Of a stretch of DNA of 64,000 bases, positions 33,927 to 45,294 are shown one piece after another (positions within the stretch are counted from its first letter, which is position 1; each line of letters begins with the position of its first letter). The position numbers and the translations under genes are program-made. Location of the stretch: the NCBI GenBank assembly GCA_021794015.1, contig JAJYRQ010000012.1, positions 1 through 64,000 on the forward strand. Reading direction: 5' to 3'. Under the pieces are notes generated by a model. That model was not told where the DNA came from. It saw only the letters and a list, made by a program, of their open reading frames with translations, and did not search any database. This DNA comes from Deltaproteobacteria bacterium (GTDB lineage: Bacteria; Desulfobacterota; Binatia; Binatales; Binataceae).

Positions 33927-36900
33927 ATGGACGAGCCAACACAGCAGCAGTTCGAGTCCGAGCAGCCGGCAAACGGCGGCCCGGAATCGGGCGGCGGCTT
34001 GCCGGGTTTCTCGCTGCGCAACCCTTACCTGATCCTGGTGGGCGCGCTGATGGCATTGCTGCTCGGCGTCACCGCCTTTTTCGAAATGGAAGTCGATGTC
34101 TTCCCGCCGATGAAGATGCCGGCGGTGGTGGTCGCCACGTTTTATCCCGGGATGCCGCCGCTGGATATCGAGCAGGACATAACCACGCGTTACGAGCGCT
34201 TTCTCACCTTGGGCAGCGGCATCGAACATATTCAGTCGCGCTCTCTGCCCGGCGTGAGCATCATCACGGTCTACTTTCACGCCGATGTGGACGCCGACGT
34301 AGCGGCGGCCCAGATGGGGGTGCTGGCGATGGGCGACCTCGGGGTAATGCCTCCCGGCACGTTGCCGCCGTTGGTGCTCAAGTACGACGTGTCGTCGCTG
34401 CCGGCGGTGTTGGTGACGGTCTCCGGCAAAGGCTACAGCCAGACCCAGCTCGAGGACCAGGCGCGCTACAACGTGCGCAACTTCCTGGCCACGGTCAAAG
34501 GGGCCTCGGTGCCGATTCCCTTTGGCGGCCGCTTCCGCCAGGTGATGGCCTACGTCGACCGCCGCGCGCTCCAGGCCCGCGGACTTACCCTGATGGACGT
34601 GGTGAACGCCCTTAACCAGACCAACGTCATCCTGCCGGCGGGGGATGCCAAGATCGGCAACACCGACTACTACATCTACTCCAACAGCATGGCGCCTAAC
34701 ACGCGGGTCCTGAACGAAGCGCCGATCAAAATCGGGCCCAACCAGGCGCCGGTGCTGATGCGCGACCTCGGCCAGGTCGAGGACAGCTCGCAAATCCAGT
34801 ACAACGTCGTGCTGGTCAACGGCCAGCCCTCGGTCTACGTCCCGGTGCTCAAGCAGACCGGCGCCAACACGCTGGATTTGGTCGACGGCGTGCGCGCCGA
34901 GCTGCCCAAGGTGCGCGGGCTGCCGGCCGGGATGCACCTCGAGACGATTTACAGTCAGGCCAAGTATATCCGGGACGCGATGCGCGGGTTGGAGCACGAG
35001 GTGTTTTCCGGTTCGCTGCTCGCCTCGCTGATGATCCTGCTTTTTCTGGCCAGCGTGCGCTCGACCTTCGCGATTTTTCTTTCGATTCCGCTTTCGATCT
35101 GCGCGGCGCTGTTCCTGCTTTTCTTAAACGGCTCGACGATCAACATCATGACGCTGGGCGGCTTCGCGCTGGCCGTGGGACGACTGGTGGACGATTCCAC
35201 GGTGGTGCTGGAGAACATCAACCGGCATCTGACCGAGGGCGAGGAGCCGAAGCAGGCGGCGCGGCGGGGCGCGGTCGAGGTGACCTACGCGGTGCTGGCC
35301 TCGACGATCACGACGATCATCGTGTTTTTTCCGGTGCTGTTTCTCTACGGGGTGGCCAAGTACCTGTTCACGGCGCTGGCGCTGGCGGTGGTTTTCTCGA
35401 TGTCGGCGTCTTACGTGGTCTCGATGTCGCTGGTGCCGCTTTTCTGCGCGCGTTTTCTGACGGTGGAAGAGGCGCGGCGGCAGGAGGCAATGGCGCAGGG
35501 GAGCGCAGGGCGGGGCTTTTTCGCCTGGTTCAACCGCGGCTACCGCCACTTCAACGATTGGTTCGCCAACTGGCTGGGCCGCGCCCTGGACCACAAGGCG
35601 CTAATCGTCGCAACCGTCACGGCGATCTTTCTCGCCTCGATGACGCTCTTCCCGCGCCTGGGAACGCAGCTTTTCCCGACCACCGACGCCGGCAAATTCA
35701 CCATCAACATCACGACGCCGCCCGGCACCCGCATCGAGTTGACCACCCGGATGGCGCGCCGCATCGGGCGGGTGGTTCGGCAGGTGGTTCCACCCGAGGA
35801 CCTCAAGCTGGTGGTGAGCAACTTGGGCCTGGCGCCAAGCATCTCGGCCATCTACTCGACCAACTCGGGAGAGGACACCGGGCAGATTTTCGTCTCGCTT
35901 AAAAAAGGCCACAAGCGCTCCGTTTTCTACTACATGGATCGGCTGGCCGAGGTGCTGCCGAAAAAAGTGCCCCAGGTGCAGAGCTTTTTCTCCTCGGGAA
36001 GCATCATCGACGCGGTGCTGAATTTCGGCATGCCGGCGCCGATCGACATCCAGGTGAGCGGCTGGGACTTCCGCCAGTTGTTCACCTTTGCCGACCGGAT
36101 CAAGCGCCGCGTCGACCAGCTTCCCGAGGTCGGGCACAGCTTCATCCCGCAAATCCCCGACTACCCGACGCTGGATATCGTCGTCGACCGCCAGCGCGCC
36201 GGGCGCCTGGGCCTGACGCAGAAAGACGTTGTCACCAACGTGATCACGGCGCTCGACAACAACATGATGATTGCGCCGTCGATCTGGATCGACCGCGCCA
36301 ACGGCAACGACTACTTTCTTACCGCGCAGTACCGCGAGCCGGACATCAACCGCCTGGAGACAGTGATGGATATCCCGGTCGGCACGCACCGGATGGGCTA
36401 CCGCCCGCTGAGCATCCGGGATGCCGCGACCGCAGAGGTGCGCTCCGGTTACGGCCACAACAACGCCGTGCTGTTGCGCAACGTGGCCGACGTGCGGCAC
36501 GCCTATTACCCTTCGGAGGCCGACCATTACGATATCCAGCGCGTGATCGACGTCTACGTTGCGCCGGCCACCTCGGACTGGGGCGGAACGCAGGAGGCGG
36601 TCGAGCGCGCCGTGGCCAAGCTCAAGCCGCCGCCGCACGTGAAGCTTTTTTTCCGCGGCTCGGTGGTTTCGATGGAGCAGTCGTTTTCGAGTTTCGGCGT
36701 GGGGCTGGCACTGGCGATCATCATGGTCTACCTGGTGGGCGTGGCGCAGGGGCGCTCCTGGCTTGACCCGTTCATCTTCCTTTTCTCGATTCCGATGGGG
36801 CTTATCGGAGTGGCGCTGCTTTTGTGGGCAACCGGCACCACGCTTAATATCGAGTCGTTCATGGGGATCATCGTGATGATCGGGATTGTCCACTCCAACG

Positions 36901-37193
36901 CCATCTTGCTGATCGACTTTGCCAACGAGCGCCGGCGCGAGGGCATGCCCCTGCGCAAGGCGGCCACTGAGGCGGCGCGCATCCGGATGCGTCCCATCCT
37001 GATGACGACCCTGGCCACGCTGGCCGGGCTGGCGCCGATCGCGCTCAAGATCGGCGAAGGATCGGAGGCCTCGGCGCCGCTGGCACGGGCGGTCATCGGC
37101 GGGCTTGCGGTGTCCACCGTTATGACGCTGGTGCTCGTGCCGGCGCTGTGGGAGCTTTTCTACTCTTGGAAGCAGCCGCAAAAGGCCGCATGA
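33927..37193 (+). CDS. RND-superfamily efflux permease (AcrB/MexB-like)
   Basis: 1088 aa inner-membrane proton-driven exporter. TM1 ILVGALMALLLGVTAFF (about 36-52) is followed by the porter start VDVFPPMKMPAVVVAT; TM4 carries the proton-relay motif GRLVDDSTVVLENINRHL; the repeat in the second half has SFMGIIVMIGIVHSNAILLIDFANE and RMRPILMTTLATLAGLAPI. Two large periplasmic loops are present, so it is full-length. Features such as VDDSTVVLEN and SNAILLIDF fit hydrophobe/solvent exporters more than heavy-metal ones, which carry Met/Glu pairs. No adaptor or outer-membrane gene adjoins it; the next gene encodes an unrelated secreted protein. Confidence 0.92.
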   Translation: MDEPTQQQFESEQPANGGPESGGGLPGFSLRNPYLILVGALMALLLGVTAFFEMEVDVFPPMKMPAVVVATFYPGMPPLDIEQDITTRYERFLTLGSGIEHIQSRSLPGVSIITVYFHADVDADVAAAQMGVLAMGDLGVMPPGTLPPLVLKYDVSSLPAVLVTVSGKGYSQTQLEDQARYNVRNFLATVKGASVPIPFGGRFRQVMAYVDRRALQARGLTLMDVVNALNQTNVILPAGDAKIGNTDYYIYSNSMAPNTRVLNEAPIKIGPNQAPVLMRDLGQVEDSSQIQYNVVLVNGQPSVYVPVLKQTGANTLDLVDGVRAELPKVRGLPAGMHLETIYSQAKYIRDAMRGLEHEVFSGSLLASLMILLFLASVRSTFAIFLSIPLSICAALFLLFLNGSTINIMTLGGFALAVGRLVDDSTVVLENINRHLTEGEEPKQAARRGAVEVTYAVLASTITTIIVFFPVLFLYGVAKYLFTALALAVVFSMSASYVVSMSLVPLFCARFLTVEEARRQEAMAQGSAGRGFFAWFNRGYRHFNDWFANWLGRALDHKALIVATVTAIFLASMTLFPRLGTQLFPTTDAGKFTINITTPPGTRIELTTRMARRIGRVVRQVVPPEDLKLVVSNLGLAPSISAIYSTNSGEDTGQIFVSLKKGHKRSVFYYMDRLAEVLPKKVPQVQSFFSSGSIIDAVLNFGMPAPIDIQVSGWDFRQLFTFADRIKRRVDQLPEVGHSFIPQIPDYPTLDIVVDRQRAGRLGLTQKDVVTNVITALDNNMMIAPSIWIDRANGNDYFLTAQYREPDINRLETVMDIPVGTHRMGYRPLSIRDAATAEVRSGYGHNNAVLLRNVADVRHAYYPSEADHYDIQRVIDVYVAPATSDWGGTQEAVERAVAKLKPPPHVKLFFRGSVVSMEQSFSSFGVGLALAIIMVYLVGVAQGRSWLDPFIFLFSIPMGLIGVALLLWATGTTLNIESFMGIIVMIGIVHSNAILLIDFANERRREGMPLRKAATEAARIRMRPILMTTLATLAGLAPIALKIGEGSEASAPLARAVIGGLAVSTVMTLVLVPALWELFYSWKQPQKAA

Positions 37194-37375
37194 TGAAAGC
37201 CCCGGCAAAGAAAACGCCGCGCGGGTGTCGACCGCGCGGCCCCGTTTCGCTGTTGAGCGCGCTTTCGCCCCACCTCGGCGCGAAGCGCCAAACCCCAAAC
37301 CAGGCGGCTCCGCTGCGATTGCGAGCATCCTTGACGGAGCCCACGACGCTCGATTGCGGGCACAGGAGGTCCACT

Positions 37376-38107
37376 ATGAACCGGGTCCAAGCAGTCATCC
37401 TCAACCTGGCCGCGGCCACGATGCTGGCCACGCCGCTGTGGGCGCAGACCGGCGCGCCTTCGGCTCAACCCAGCGCTGCGCAAGCGCCTGCCGCCGGCCA
37501 AGTACAACCACCACAGAGCGGCGGTCCCGGCGTCATCGTCGTCGAAGAGGACGTCGTGCTGCCGCTTATCGACGCGCCCGAACAGCACTTCCACGCGGCG
37601 CAGCGCTACTTCGCGCGCGGCGACCAGCGCGACGCCGCCAGCCAGGTACGCGCCGGCGCAGCGCTGCTTGAGCTGGAGGCCGGCCGCCACGACGCCGCCA
37701 ACAAGGACGGACTGACCAAGGCGGCAGACCGCTTGAATTCGCTGGCCGCCCAGCTCGCCAAGGGCAAAGTAAAATCAGCCAAAGAACTCAGAGCGGCCTT
37801 CGCCCAGGCCGACCTCGCCCTGGCGCGCCACTACCATCGGATGGCCCAGCAGTCGCTCGAACAAAATGACCAAAAGCACACCGGATACTGGCTCGAAGGC
37901 GCCTCCAACTCGATAAGCGACGCCGCGGCCTGGTCGGGTCAGAAACTCAAGGCAGGCACCCGCTCCACGTTGAACGGCGCCCGGACCCTGGGGCGCAAGC
38001 TTCAGACGGGAGCCGGATGGGCCGTCGACAAGGTAAAGCAGGGCATCACCGGCCTCGGCCACGAACTTGACAGCCTGGGATCGTCCGGCGGGTCCTCTTC
38101 CAACTAA
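37376..38107 (+). CDS. Secreted helical protein of unknown function
   Basis: 243 aa, start fixed by AGGAGG at 37363-37368. Signal peptide VILNLAAATMLATPLWA then a Pro/Gln-rich linker (about 24-50), a helical part beginning EQHFHAAQRYFARGDQRDAASQV with TPR-like spacing, KAADRLNSLAAQLAKGKVKSAKELRAAFAQADLAL and a C-terminal Ser/Gly-rich tail. Likely periplasmic. I do not recognise the family, and no functional residues stand out. It follows the RND permease by 180 bases. Confidence 0.75.
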   Translation: MNRVQAVILNLAAATMLATPLWAQTGAPSAQPSAAQAPAAGQVQPPQSGGPGVIVVEEDVVLPLIDAPEQHFHAAQRYFARGDQRDAASQVRAGAALLELEAGRHDAANKDGLTKAADRLNSLAAQLAKGKVKSAKELRAAFAQADLALARHYHRMAQQSLEQNDQKHTGYWLEGASNSISDAAAWSGQKLKAGTRSTLNGARTLGRKLQTGAGWAVDKVKQGITGLGHELDSLGSSGGSSSN

Positions 38108-38292
38108 GCGACGCCGGCTGCCGGCGCTGTCGGGCGAGCTGGCAGCGCCGGCGCCAGGTCGGCTGGGCGGCGACTAGCTTTGCGCGCCAAGCCTGGCGCG
38201 CCGACGTTGCGGCCAAACGCCGCCGGCGGCTTCGCGCCTGGCAGGCCGTTTGCTAGGCTTAGGGCAACCGGGAAGGAGCGTGCGCCGGGTTT

Positions 38293-39912
38293 ATGCCCGT
38301 CTTCGAAACGCGGGTCAACCCCGCCTCTGAACAATTCAAGGCGAATCGCGCCGATCACTTGGCGCTGATCGCCGAGTTGCGCGCCCTGGAAGCGAAGGTG
38401 CGTAAGGCGTCGGCGCGCTCGCGCCCGAAGTTCGAGCAGCGGGGTCAGCTTCTGCCGCGCGACCGGGTTGCGCTCCTGCTCGACCGGGGTGCCCCGTTTC
38501 TGGAGCTGTCCACGCTGTGCGGCTACAAAATGCACGACGATGACGGCGACCGGAACATCGCGGGAGGCGGCGGCATCGCCGGCATCGGCTTCATCAGCGG
38601 CGCGCGCTGCATGGTGCTGGCTTCGGATTCCGGCATCCGGGGCGGCGCGGCGACGCCGATGGGCTTGGAGAAGACGTTGCGGGCGGAGGCGCTGGCGATC
38701 GAAAACCGACTGCCCCTGGTACAACTGATCGAAAGCGCCGGGGCCAATTTGTTCCGCCAGGCCGAGTTGTTCGTCAAGGGCGGCCGGATGTTCGCCAATA
38801 TGGCCCGACTCTCGGCGCTTGGCGTGCCCATCGTCGCGGTCGTCAACGGTTCCTCGACCGCCGGCGGCGCCTACCAGACGGGATTGAGCGACTACATCAT
38901 CGTGGTGCGGGGGCGTACCCGGGTTTTTCTTGCCGGGCGGCCGCTGCTCAAGGCCGCCACCGGCGAGCTGGCGACCGACGAGGAGCTGGGCGGCGCCGAG
39001 ATGCACTACCGCATCTCGGGCACCGGCGAGTACATGGCCGAGAACGACGCCGACGGCATCCGTATCGCCCGCGAAATTCTGGAGCGGCTGCGCTGGAACG
39101 CCAATTTGCGCCCCGCGCCGCCCCTTGCGCCGCGCGCGCCGCGCTACGATCCCGAGGAAATTCTGGGCATCGTGCCGGTCGACTATCGCAAACCCTACGA
39201 CGTGCGCGAGGTGATTGCGCGCATCGCCGACGGCTCGGAATTTCTCGACTTCAAGCCGGCCTGGGGCGCCCAGACCGTGACCGGGCATGGCGCGGTGGGC
39301 GGCCACGGCGTCGGCTTCATCGGCAACAACGGCCCAATCGATACCGACGGCTCGGCCAAGGCAGCACAATTCATCCAACTCTGCTGCCAGTCGAACACAG
39401 CGCTGGTCTTTCTGCAAAACACCACCGGCTACATGGTTGGCCGCGAGGCCGAGGAACGCGGCATCGTCAAGCACGGCTCCAAGATGATCCAGGCGGTAAC
39501 CAACGCAACCGTGCCGCGCCTGACCGTGCATATCGGCGCCTCCTTCGGCGCCGGCAATTACGGCATGAGCGGGCGCGCCTACGATCCCCGCTTCGTCTTC
39601 GCTTGGCCCAACAACCGCATCGCAGTGATGGGCGGCGAACAGGCCGCCAAGACCATGACGATCGTGGCCGAGGAGGGCGCCCGGCGCCGGGGCGAAGCGC
39701 CTGATTACGCCGCGCTCGAGGCGATGGCGCGCAAGGTGGTCGAAGCCTATGACGCCGAAAGCACAGCGCTCTACGCCAGCGCGCGTCTTTGGGACGACGG
39801 CCTTATCGACCCGCGCGACACGCGCAAGGTGCTGATCTTCTGTCTGGATACCTGCCGCGAGGCCGAACGCCGCGCCACCTACCCGAACACCTTCGGCGTC
39901 GCCCGCATGTAA
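38293..39912 (+). CDS. Acyl-CoA carboxylase carboxyltransferase subunit (MccB/AtuC-like)
   Basis: 539 aa. Transfers carboxyl from biotin to an acyl-CoA. It has the crotonase-fold blocks GGGGIAGIGFISGARCMVLASDSGI-like (with AGGGGIAGIG), NRLPLVQLIESAGANLFRQ, FVKGGRMFANMARLSALGVPIVAVVNGSSTAGGAYQTGLSDY, and in the second half KAAQFIQLCCQSNTALVFLQNTTGYMVG, GASFGAGNYGMSGRAYDPRF and WPNNRIAVMGGEQAA. This order and length match methylcrotonyl/geranyl-CoA carboxylase beta. With the acyl-CoA dehydrogenase, biotin carboxylase and AtuA-like genes downstream it points to degradation of leucine/isovalerate or acyclic terpenes. Confidence 0.9.
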   Translation: MPVFETRVNPASEQFKANRADHLALIAELRALEAKVRKASARSRPKFEQRGQLLPRDRVALLLDRGAPFLELSTLCGYKMHDDDGDRNIAGGGGIAGIGFISGARCMVLASDSGIRGGAATPMGLEKTLRAEALAIENRLPLVQLIESAGANLFRQAELFVKGGRMFANMARLSALGVPIVAVVNGSSTAGGAYQTGLSDYIIVVRGRTRVFLAGRPLLKAATGELATDEELGGAEMHYRISGTGEYMAENDADGIRIAREILERLRWNANLRPAPPLAPRAPRYDPEEILGIVPVDYRKPYDVREVIARIADGSEFLDFKPAWGAQTVTGHGAVGGHGVGFIGNNGPIDTDGSAKAAQFIQLCCQSNTALVFLQNTTGYMVGREAEERGIVKHGSKMIQAVTNATVPRLTVHIGASFGAGNYGMSGRAYDPRFVFAWPNNRIAVMGGEQAAKTMTIVAEEGARRRGEAPDYAALEAMARKVVEAYDAESTALYASARLWDDGLIDPRDTRKVLIFCLDTCREAERRATYPNTFGVARM

Positions 39913-39937
39913 GGCGGCAAGCAAGGAGGGTCAAGCT

Positions 39938-41110
<1,173 letters not shown>

Positions 41111-41247
41111 GAACCGGGAAGCGGCTGGGAGTGGTAAACGTTGACTAGCCAGGGTCCAGGCCACACGCCGGCAGCGGCGCCAAACTGCGCCGGCGCCCCG
41201 GAGGCCGGCGCGCGCACCCTTTTTGGCGCGCAAAGGGCGGGGCGTTG

Positions 41248-43245
41248 ATGGCGCCGGCGTTCAGCAAGGTCTTGGTCGCCAATCGCGGCGAAATCGCCTG
41301 CCGCGTCATCGCCGCGGCGCGGGCGCGAGGCTATGCCACGGTGGCGGTCTTCTCGGCGGCTGACGCGCGCGCCCGCCACGTGGCGCTGGCCGACGAAGCG
41401 GTGCCAATTGGCCCGGCGCCGGCCGCCGAGTCTTACCTCGCCATCGAGCGGATCATCGCCGCGGCCAAGGCCGCCGGCGCCGACGCTGTCCATCCCGGCT
41501 ACGGCTTTCTCGCCGAGAACGCCGAGTTTGCCGAGACCTGCGCGACCGCCGGCCTGGTCTTTATCGGGCCGCCGCCCCAGGCGATCCGCCTGATGGGCAA
41601 CAAGGCCGCGGCCAAACGTCTGATGGCCGAGGCGGGCGTGCCATGCATCGCAGGCTACCACGCCACCAACCAGGACGACGCCACGCTGATAGCCCAGGCG
41701 GCGCGTCTGGGCTTTCCCCTGATGGTCAAGGCGGCGGCCGGGGGCGGAGGGCGCGGCATGCGCCTTGCACGCGACGCCGGCGCGCTGGCCGAGGCAATCG
41801 CCGGCTCCCGCTCAGAGGCGCTGAGCGCGTTCGGCTCGGCCGAACTGATCCTCGAGCGCGCCGTCGTGGGAGCGCGCCACGTCGAGGTGCAGGTGATCGC
41901 CGACAGCTTCGGCCAAACCATCCACCTGGGCGAGCGCGATTGCTCGGTCCAGCGGCGCTACCAGAAAGTCATCGAAGAGGCGCCCTGCCCGGTTGCCGAC
42001 CACGCCTTGCGCGCGGCCATGGGCGAGGCCGCGGTGCGGGCGGCGCGCTCGGTCGGCTACCTCGGCGCGGGCACCGTCGAGTTCCTGCTCGACCGCCAGG
42101 GACGTTTCTATTTCTTGGAGATGAACACCCGCATCCAGGTCGAACACCCGGTCACGGAGCTGGTTACCGGCCTCGACCTGGTTGGCCTGCAAATCGACAT
42201 TGCAGCCGGCAGGCCGCTGCCGCTTGCGCAGGGGCAAGTTGCGCTGACCGGCCACGCCATCGAAGCGCGCCTTTATGCCGAAGACCCGGCCGGCGGCTTC
42301 CTGCCTCAGACCGGACGCGTGCTTTGCTGGGAGCCTGCGCGAGGCGAAGGCGTGCGCGTCGACCACGGCCTGCTCCCCGGCGACGAGATCGGCCCGCATT
42401 ACGACGCCATGGTCGCCAAGGTGATCGCCCATGGCGCCACGCGTGAGGAAGCCCGCCTGCGTCTTATCCGCGCCCTGGAAGAAACAACCCTGCTCGGCGT
42501 GCCGACCAACAAGGATTTCCTTATCGAGCTGCTAAGCCATCCGCGCTTCGCACGCGGCGAGGCGGCCACTGACTTCATCGAGACGGCGCTGGGGCGAAGC
42601 CGTTTGGCTGAGAGCGAGACGGCGCTGGCCCGCGCCCTCGCCGCTGCCCTCCTGGTCGAGACCGCTTCCGTGCCGGCCGGCGACGAGCTCAGAGGCTGGT
42701 GGTCCACGGGGGTGGCAAGCGCGCCGCTCCGCCTGCGGGTGGGCCAAGCGGTGAGCGCGCTCGACGTGCAATTCTGCGGCCGGCGCTACACCGTCGGCGA
42801 GCATGGTGCGGGCCAAGGCCTGACCATCGAGATTCGCGACTGCCGTGCCGACGGCAGAGTCAGCTTCGCCCTGGGCGGTGTCGTGCGCCAGGCCCGTTTC
42901 GCCCTGGATAGCAACGTCATCTTCCTCGACCTGGGCCGCCGGGTCTTCCGGTTCGAGGACGTGACCTACGCCCCGGCCGCCCCGGCGCAGTTGTCCTCCG
43001 ATGGGCTGGTGCGCGCGCCGATGAGCGGGCGCGTGGTGGCCATACCGGCGGCCGGCGCGGCCGGCGTCGCGCAGGGCGACACGCTGGTCGTGCTCGAGGC
43101 GATGAAGATGGAGCACTTAATCAGCGCGCCGATCTCGGGTGTCGTCGAGGCGATAGCGGTTAGGCTTAACGACCAGGTCTTACCGCACCAGTTGCTGGTA
43201 ACGCTTCGCCCCCAGGCGGCCCCGGCCACGGACGCGGCGCCGTGA
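41248..43245 (+). CDS. Acyl-CoA carboxylase alpha subunit (biotin carboxylase and biotin carrier)
   Basis: 665 aa. Biotin carboxylase domain in the first 450 residues: VLVANRGEIACRVIAAARA, GADAVHPGYGFLAENAEFAE, LMVKAAAGGGGRGMRLA (ATP-grasp), ERDCSVQRRYQKVIEEAPCP, FLEMNTRIQVEHPVTELVTGLDLV. The middle BT-domain is followed by a biotin carrier domain with EAMKMEHLISAPISGVV (biotin Lys). ATG at 41248 follows an in-frame TTG. It overlaps the next gene by 4 bases (GTGA). Typical of MccA/LiuD/AtuF. Confidence 0.92.
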   Translation: MAPAFSKVLVANRGEIACRVIAAARARGYATVAVFSAADARARHVALADEAVPIGPAPAAESYLAIERIIAAAKAAGADAVHPGYGFLAENAEFAETCATAGLVFIGPPPQAIRLMGNKAAAKRLMAEAGVPCIAGYHATNQDDATLIAQAARLGFPLMVKAAAGGGGRGMRLARDAGALAEAIAGSRSEALSAFGSAELILERAVVGARHVEVQVIADSFGQTIHLGERDCSVQRRYQKVIEEAPCPVADHALRAAMGEAAVRAARSVGYLGAGTVEFLLDRQGRFYFLEMNTRIQVEHPVTELVTGLDLVGLQIDIAAGRPLPLAQGQVALTGHAIEARLYAEDPAGGFLPQTGRVLCWEPARGEGVRVDHGLLPGDEIGPHYDAMVAKVIAHGATREEARLRLIRALEETTLLGVPTNKDFLIELLSHPRFARGEAATDFIETALGRSRLAESETALARALAAALLVETASVPAGDELRGWWSTGVASAPLRLRVGQAVSALDVQFCGRRYTVGEHGAGQGLTIEIRDCRADGRVSFALGGVVRQARFALDSNVIFLDLGRRVFRFEDVTYAPAAPAQLSSDGLVRAPMSGRVVAIPAAGAAGVAQGDTLVVLEAMKMEHLISAPISGVVEAIAVRLNDQVLPHQLLVTLRPQAAPATDAAP

Positions 43246-45047
43246 ACCGGGCGATCCGAATCGGCGGCGCCAGCGCCTTCTGGGGCGACAGCGTCATTGC
43301 CGTGCCTCAACTCCTGGCCGGCGGACAGCTCGACTATCTTGTCTTCGACTACCTGGCCGAGATCACAATGTCGATCATGGCCCGGGCCCGCGCCAAGTCG
43401 CCGGAGCAAGGCTATGCGACCGACTTCGTTACCGTTGTCATACGCGACCACCTCAAGGAGATCGCCCGCCAGGGCGTCAAAGTCATCTCCAACGCCGGGG
43501 GCGTGAACCCGCGGGCCTGCGCGGCGGCGGTCGAGGCCTTGATTGCCGAGCAAGGTCTCAATCTCAAGGTCGGGGTTGTCAGCGGCGACGACCTTCTCGA
43601 CCGGGCCGACGAATTCAAGACGCGCGGCATTGTCGAAATGTTCTCCGGCGCGCCCTGGCCCGAGCACGTGATGAGCATTAACGCCTACCTGGGCGCGCTT
43701 CCCATCGCGCGAGCGCTCGCGGGCGGCGCCGACATCGTGGTCACCGGGCGCTGCGTCGATAGCGCGGTCACGCTCGGCGCCTGCATCCATGCCTTGGGCT
43801 GGCAGGACGACGACTTTCACCGGCTCGCTGCCGGCAGCCTTGCCGGCCATATCATCGAATGCGGCGCCCAAGCGACCGGCGGCCTGTTCACCGACTGGCA
43901 GGCGGTCGAAGGCTGGGAGAATATCGGCTACCCGATAGCCGAGGTTGCTGCCGACGGCAGCTTCACCATCGGCAAGCCGCCAGGCAGCGGCGGCCTGGTC
44001 AGCGCCGCCACGGTCGGCGAACAGCTCCTGTACGAGATTGGCGACCCGCGGGCGTACGTCTTGCCCGACGTCGTCTGCGACTTCTCCGAAGCGCGCCTCG
44101 AGCAAGTTGGCAGGGACTTGGTGCGGGTGACCAACGCCCGAGGCCGCGCGCCGACCGATACCTACAAGGTCTCGGCCACCTACATGGACGGCTACCGCGT
44201 CGGCCTCTATCTCACCATCGGCGGCATCGACGCCGACCGCAAAGCCGAAAAGATCGCGGCCGCGGTGATCGCCCGATGCCGCGCGATGCTGCGCGCGCGC
44301 AAGCTGCCCGATTTCCGCGAGGTGAGCGTCGAGGTCGTCGGAGCCGAGGCAAGCTACGGCCCCCATCGCCGGGTAAGGCGTCCGCGCGAGGTGATTCTTA
44401 AGCTCGCTGCCAAGCATGACGACCCCAGGGTGCTGGAAGGGCTGCTGCGCGAGGCGACCTCGAGCGCCACCTCGATGGCGCCGGGAACGACCGGAATGGG
44501 CGGCAATCGCCCCAAGCCCAGCCCGGTGGTGCGTCTGTTTTCTTTTCTGCTGCCCAAATCGGACGTCACGGCACAGGTCCACGTCGGAGGCGATGCGGTT
44601 GACGTGGCGGTTCGCCCCGGTCGGCCGCTTGACCCACCGCCGGCCGCGCGGCCTACCTCGGCATCCGCGCCGGCGCCGGCCGGGCCGACGGTCTCGGTGC
44701 CGCTGGTAGCGCTGGCCTGGGGGCGCAGCGGCGACAAGGGCAACAACGCCAATATCGGCATCATGGCGCGCCGGCCGGAGTATCTGCCCTATCTCCGCGC
44801 GGCGCTGACCGAGGAAGCGGTCGCCGCCTACTTCGCGCACCTGCTGGAAGGGCCGGTGGAACGATTCGAACTGCCTGGCCTGCACGCCCTCAACTTCGTG
44901 CTCCACGACGTTCTCGGCGGCGGCGGCATCGCCAGCCTGCGCAATGACCCGCAAGGCAAGGCCTTTGCGCAGATGCTGCTCGACCATCCGATTGCGGTGC
45001 CGCCTGCGCTTGCCGAGCGCGACGGTCTGCAAACCGTGGTCCCGTAA
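43242..45047 (+). CDS. AtuA-like protein (DUF1446) with C-terminal AtuA-type domain
   Basis: 601 aa, GTG start overlapping the preceding stop. The N-terminal ~440 residues are DUF1446/AtuA: IRIGGASAFWGDSVIAVPQLL, LDYLVFDYLAEITMSIMARAR, VKVISNAGGVNPRACA, SGAPWPEHVMSINAYLGA and ADIVVTGRCVDSAVTLGAC. After a Pro/Ala linker (about 455-485) a C-terminal domain begins VPLVALAWGRSGDKGNNANIGIMARRPEY, the small AtuA-like domain. AtuA is required for acyclic terpene utilisation; its biochemical role is not settled. The gene strengthens the reading of this operon as terpene or branched-acyl catabolism. Confidence 0.88.
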   Translation: MNRAIRIGGASAFWGDSVIAVPQLLAGGQLDYLVFDYLAEITMSIMARARAKSPEQGYATDFVTVVIRDHLKEIARQGVKVISNAGGVNPRACAAAVEALIAEQGLNLKVGVVSGDDLLDRADEFKTRGIVEMFSGAPWPEHVMSINAYLGALPIARALAGGADIVVTGRCVDSAVTLGACIHALGWQDDDFHRLAAGSLAGHIIECGAQATGGLFTDWQAVEGWENIGYPIAEVAADGSFTIGKPPGSGGLVSAATVGEQLLYEIGDPRAYVLPDVVCDFSEARLEQVGRDLVRVTNARGRAPTDTYKVSATYMDGYRVGLYLTIGGIDADRKAEKIAAAVIARCRAMLRARKLPDFREVSVEVVGAEASYGPHRRVRRPREVILKLAAKHDDPRVLEGLLREATSSATSMAPGTTGMGGNRPKPSPVVRLFSFLLPKSDVTAQVHVGGDAVDVAVRPGRPLDPPPAARPTSASAPAPAGPTVSVPLVALAWGRSGDKGNNANIGIMARRPEYLPYLRAALTEEAVAAYFAHLLEGPVERFELPGLHALNFVLHDVLGGGGIASLRNDPQGKAFAQMLLDHPIAVPPALAERDGLQTVVP

Positions 45048-45216
45048 GGGCGCACAAGCAAAGCGGCACGCCGAGTTAGCGAAACCGGCAAGGGGCGCTC
45101 GCTCCGCCGCAGATTCTCCCGGCACAATCGCCCGAACACCGCCTTTTTCGCCAGCCGCCAAGCTTTACCGCGATTGCTCTCCCTGGGCACTTGTGCGACC
45201 ACCGACATTAGGTAAT

Positions 45217-45246
45217 TTGCCTTCTTGCATCGATTAAGCTTATAAT
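45217..45246 (+). promoter_or_regulatory. Promoter of the patatin-like gene
   Basis: TTGCCT (45217-45222) and a perfect TATAAT (45241-45246), spaced by 18 bases, within an AT-rich island 50 bases upstream of the start at 45295. Confidence 0.65.
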
Positions 45247-45294
45247 CCGCGCCGACACCGCCGGTTCAGTGGGGAGCTGTCCGGCCGGTTCAAG

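Noticed and set aside
35601..37328. 575-codon minus-strand open frame opposite the RND permease
   Set aside because: Antisense shadow; no membrane or domain features of its own.
38104..39924. 606-codon minus-strand open frame opposite the carboxyltransferase
   Set aside because: Antisense shadow of an identified gene.
42966..45161. 731-codon minus-strand open frame opposite the AtuA-like gene
   Set aside because: Antisense shadow of an identified gene.
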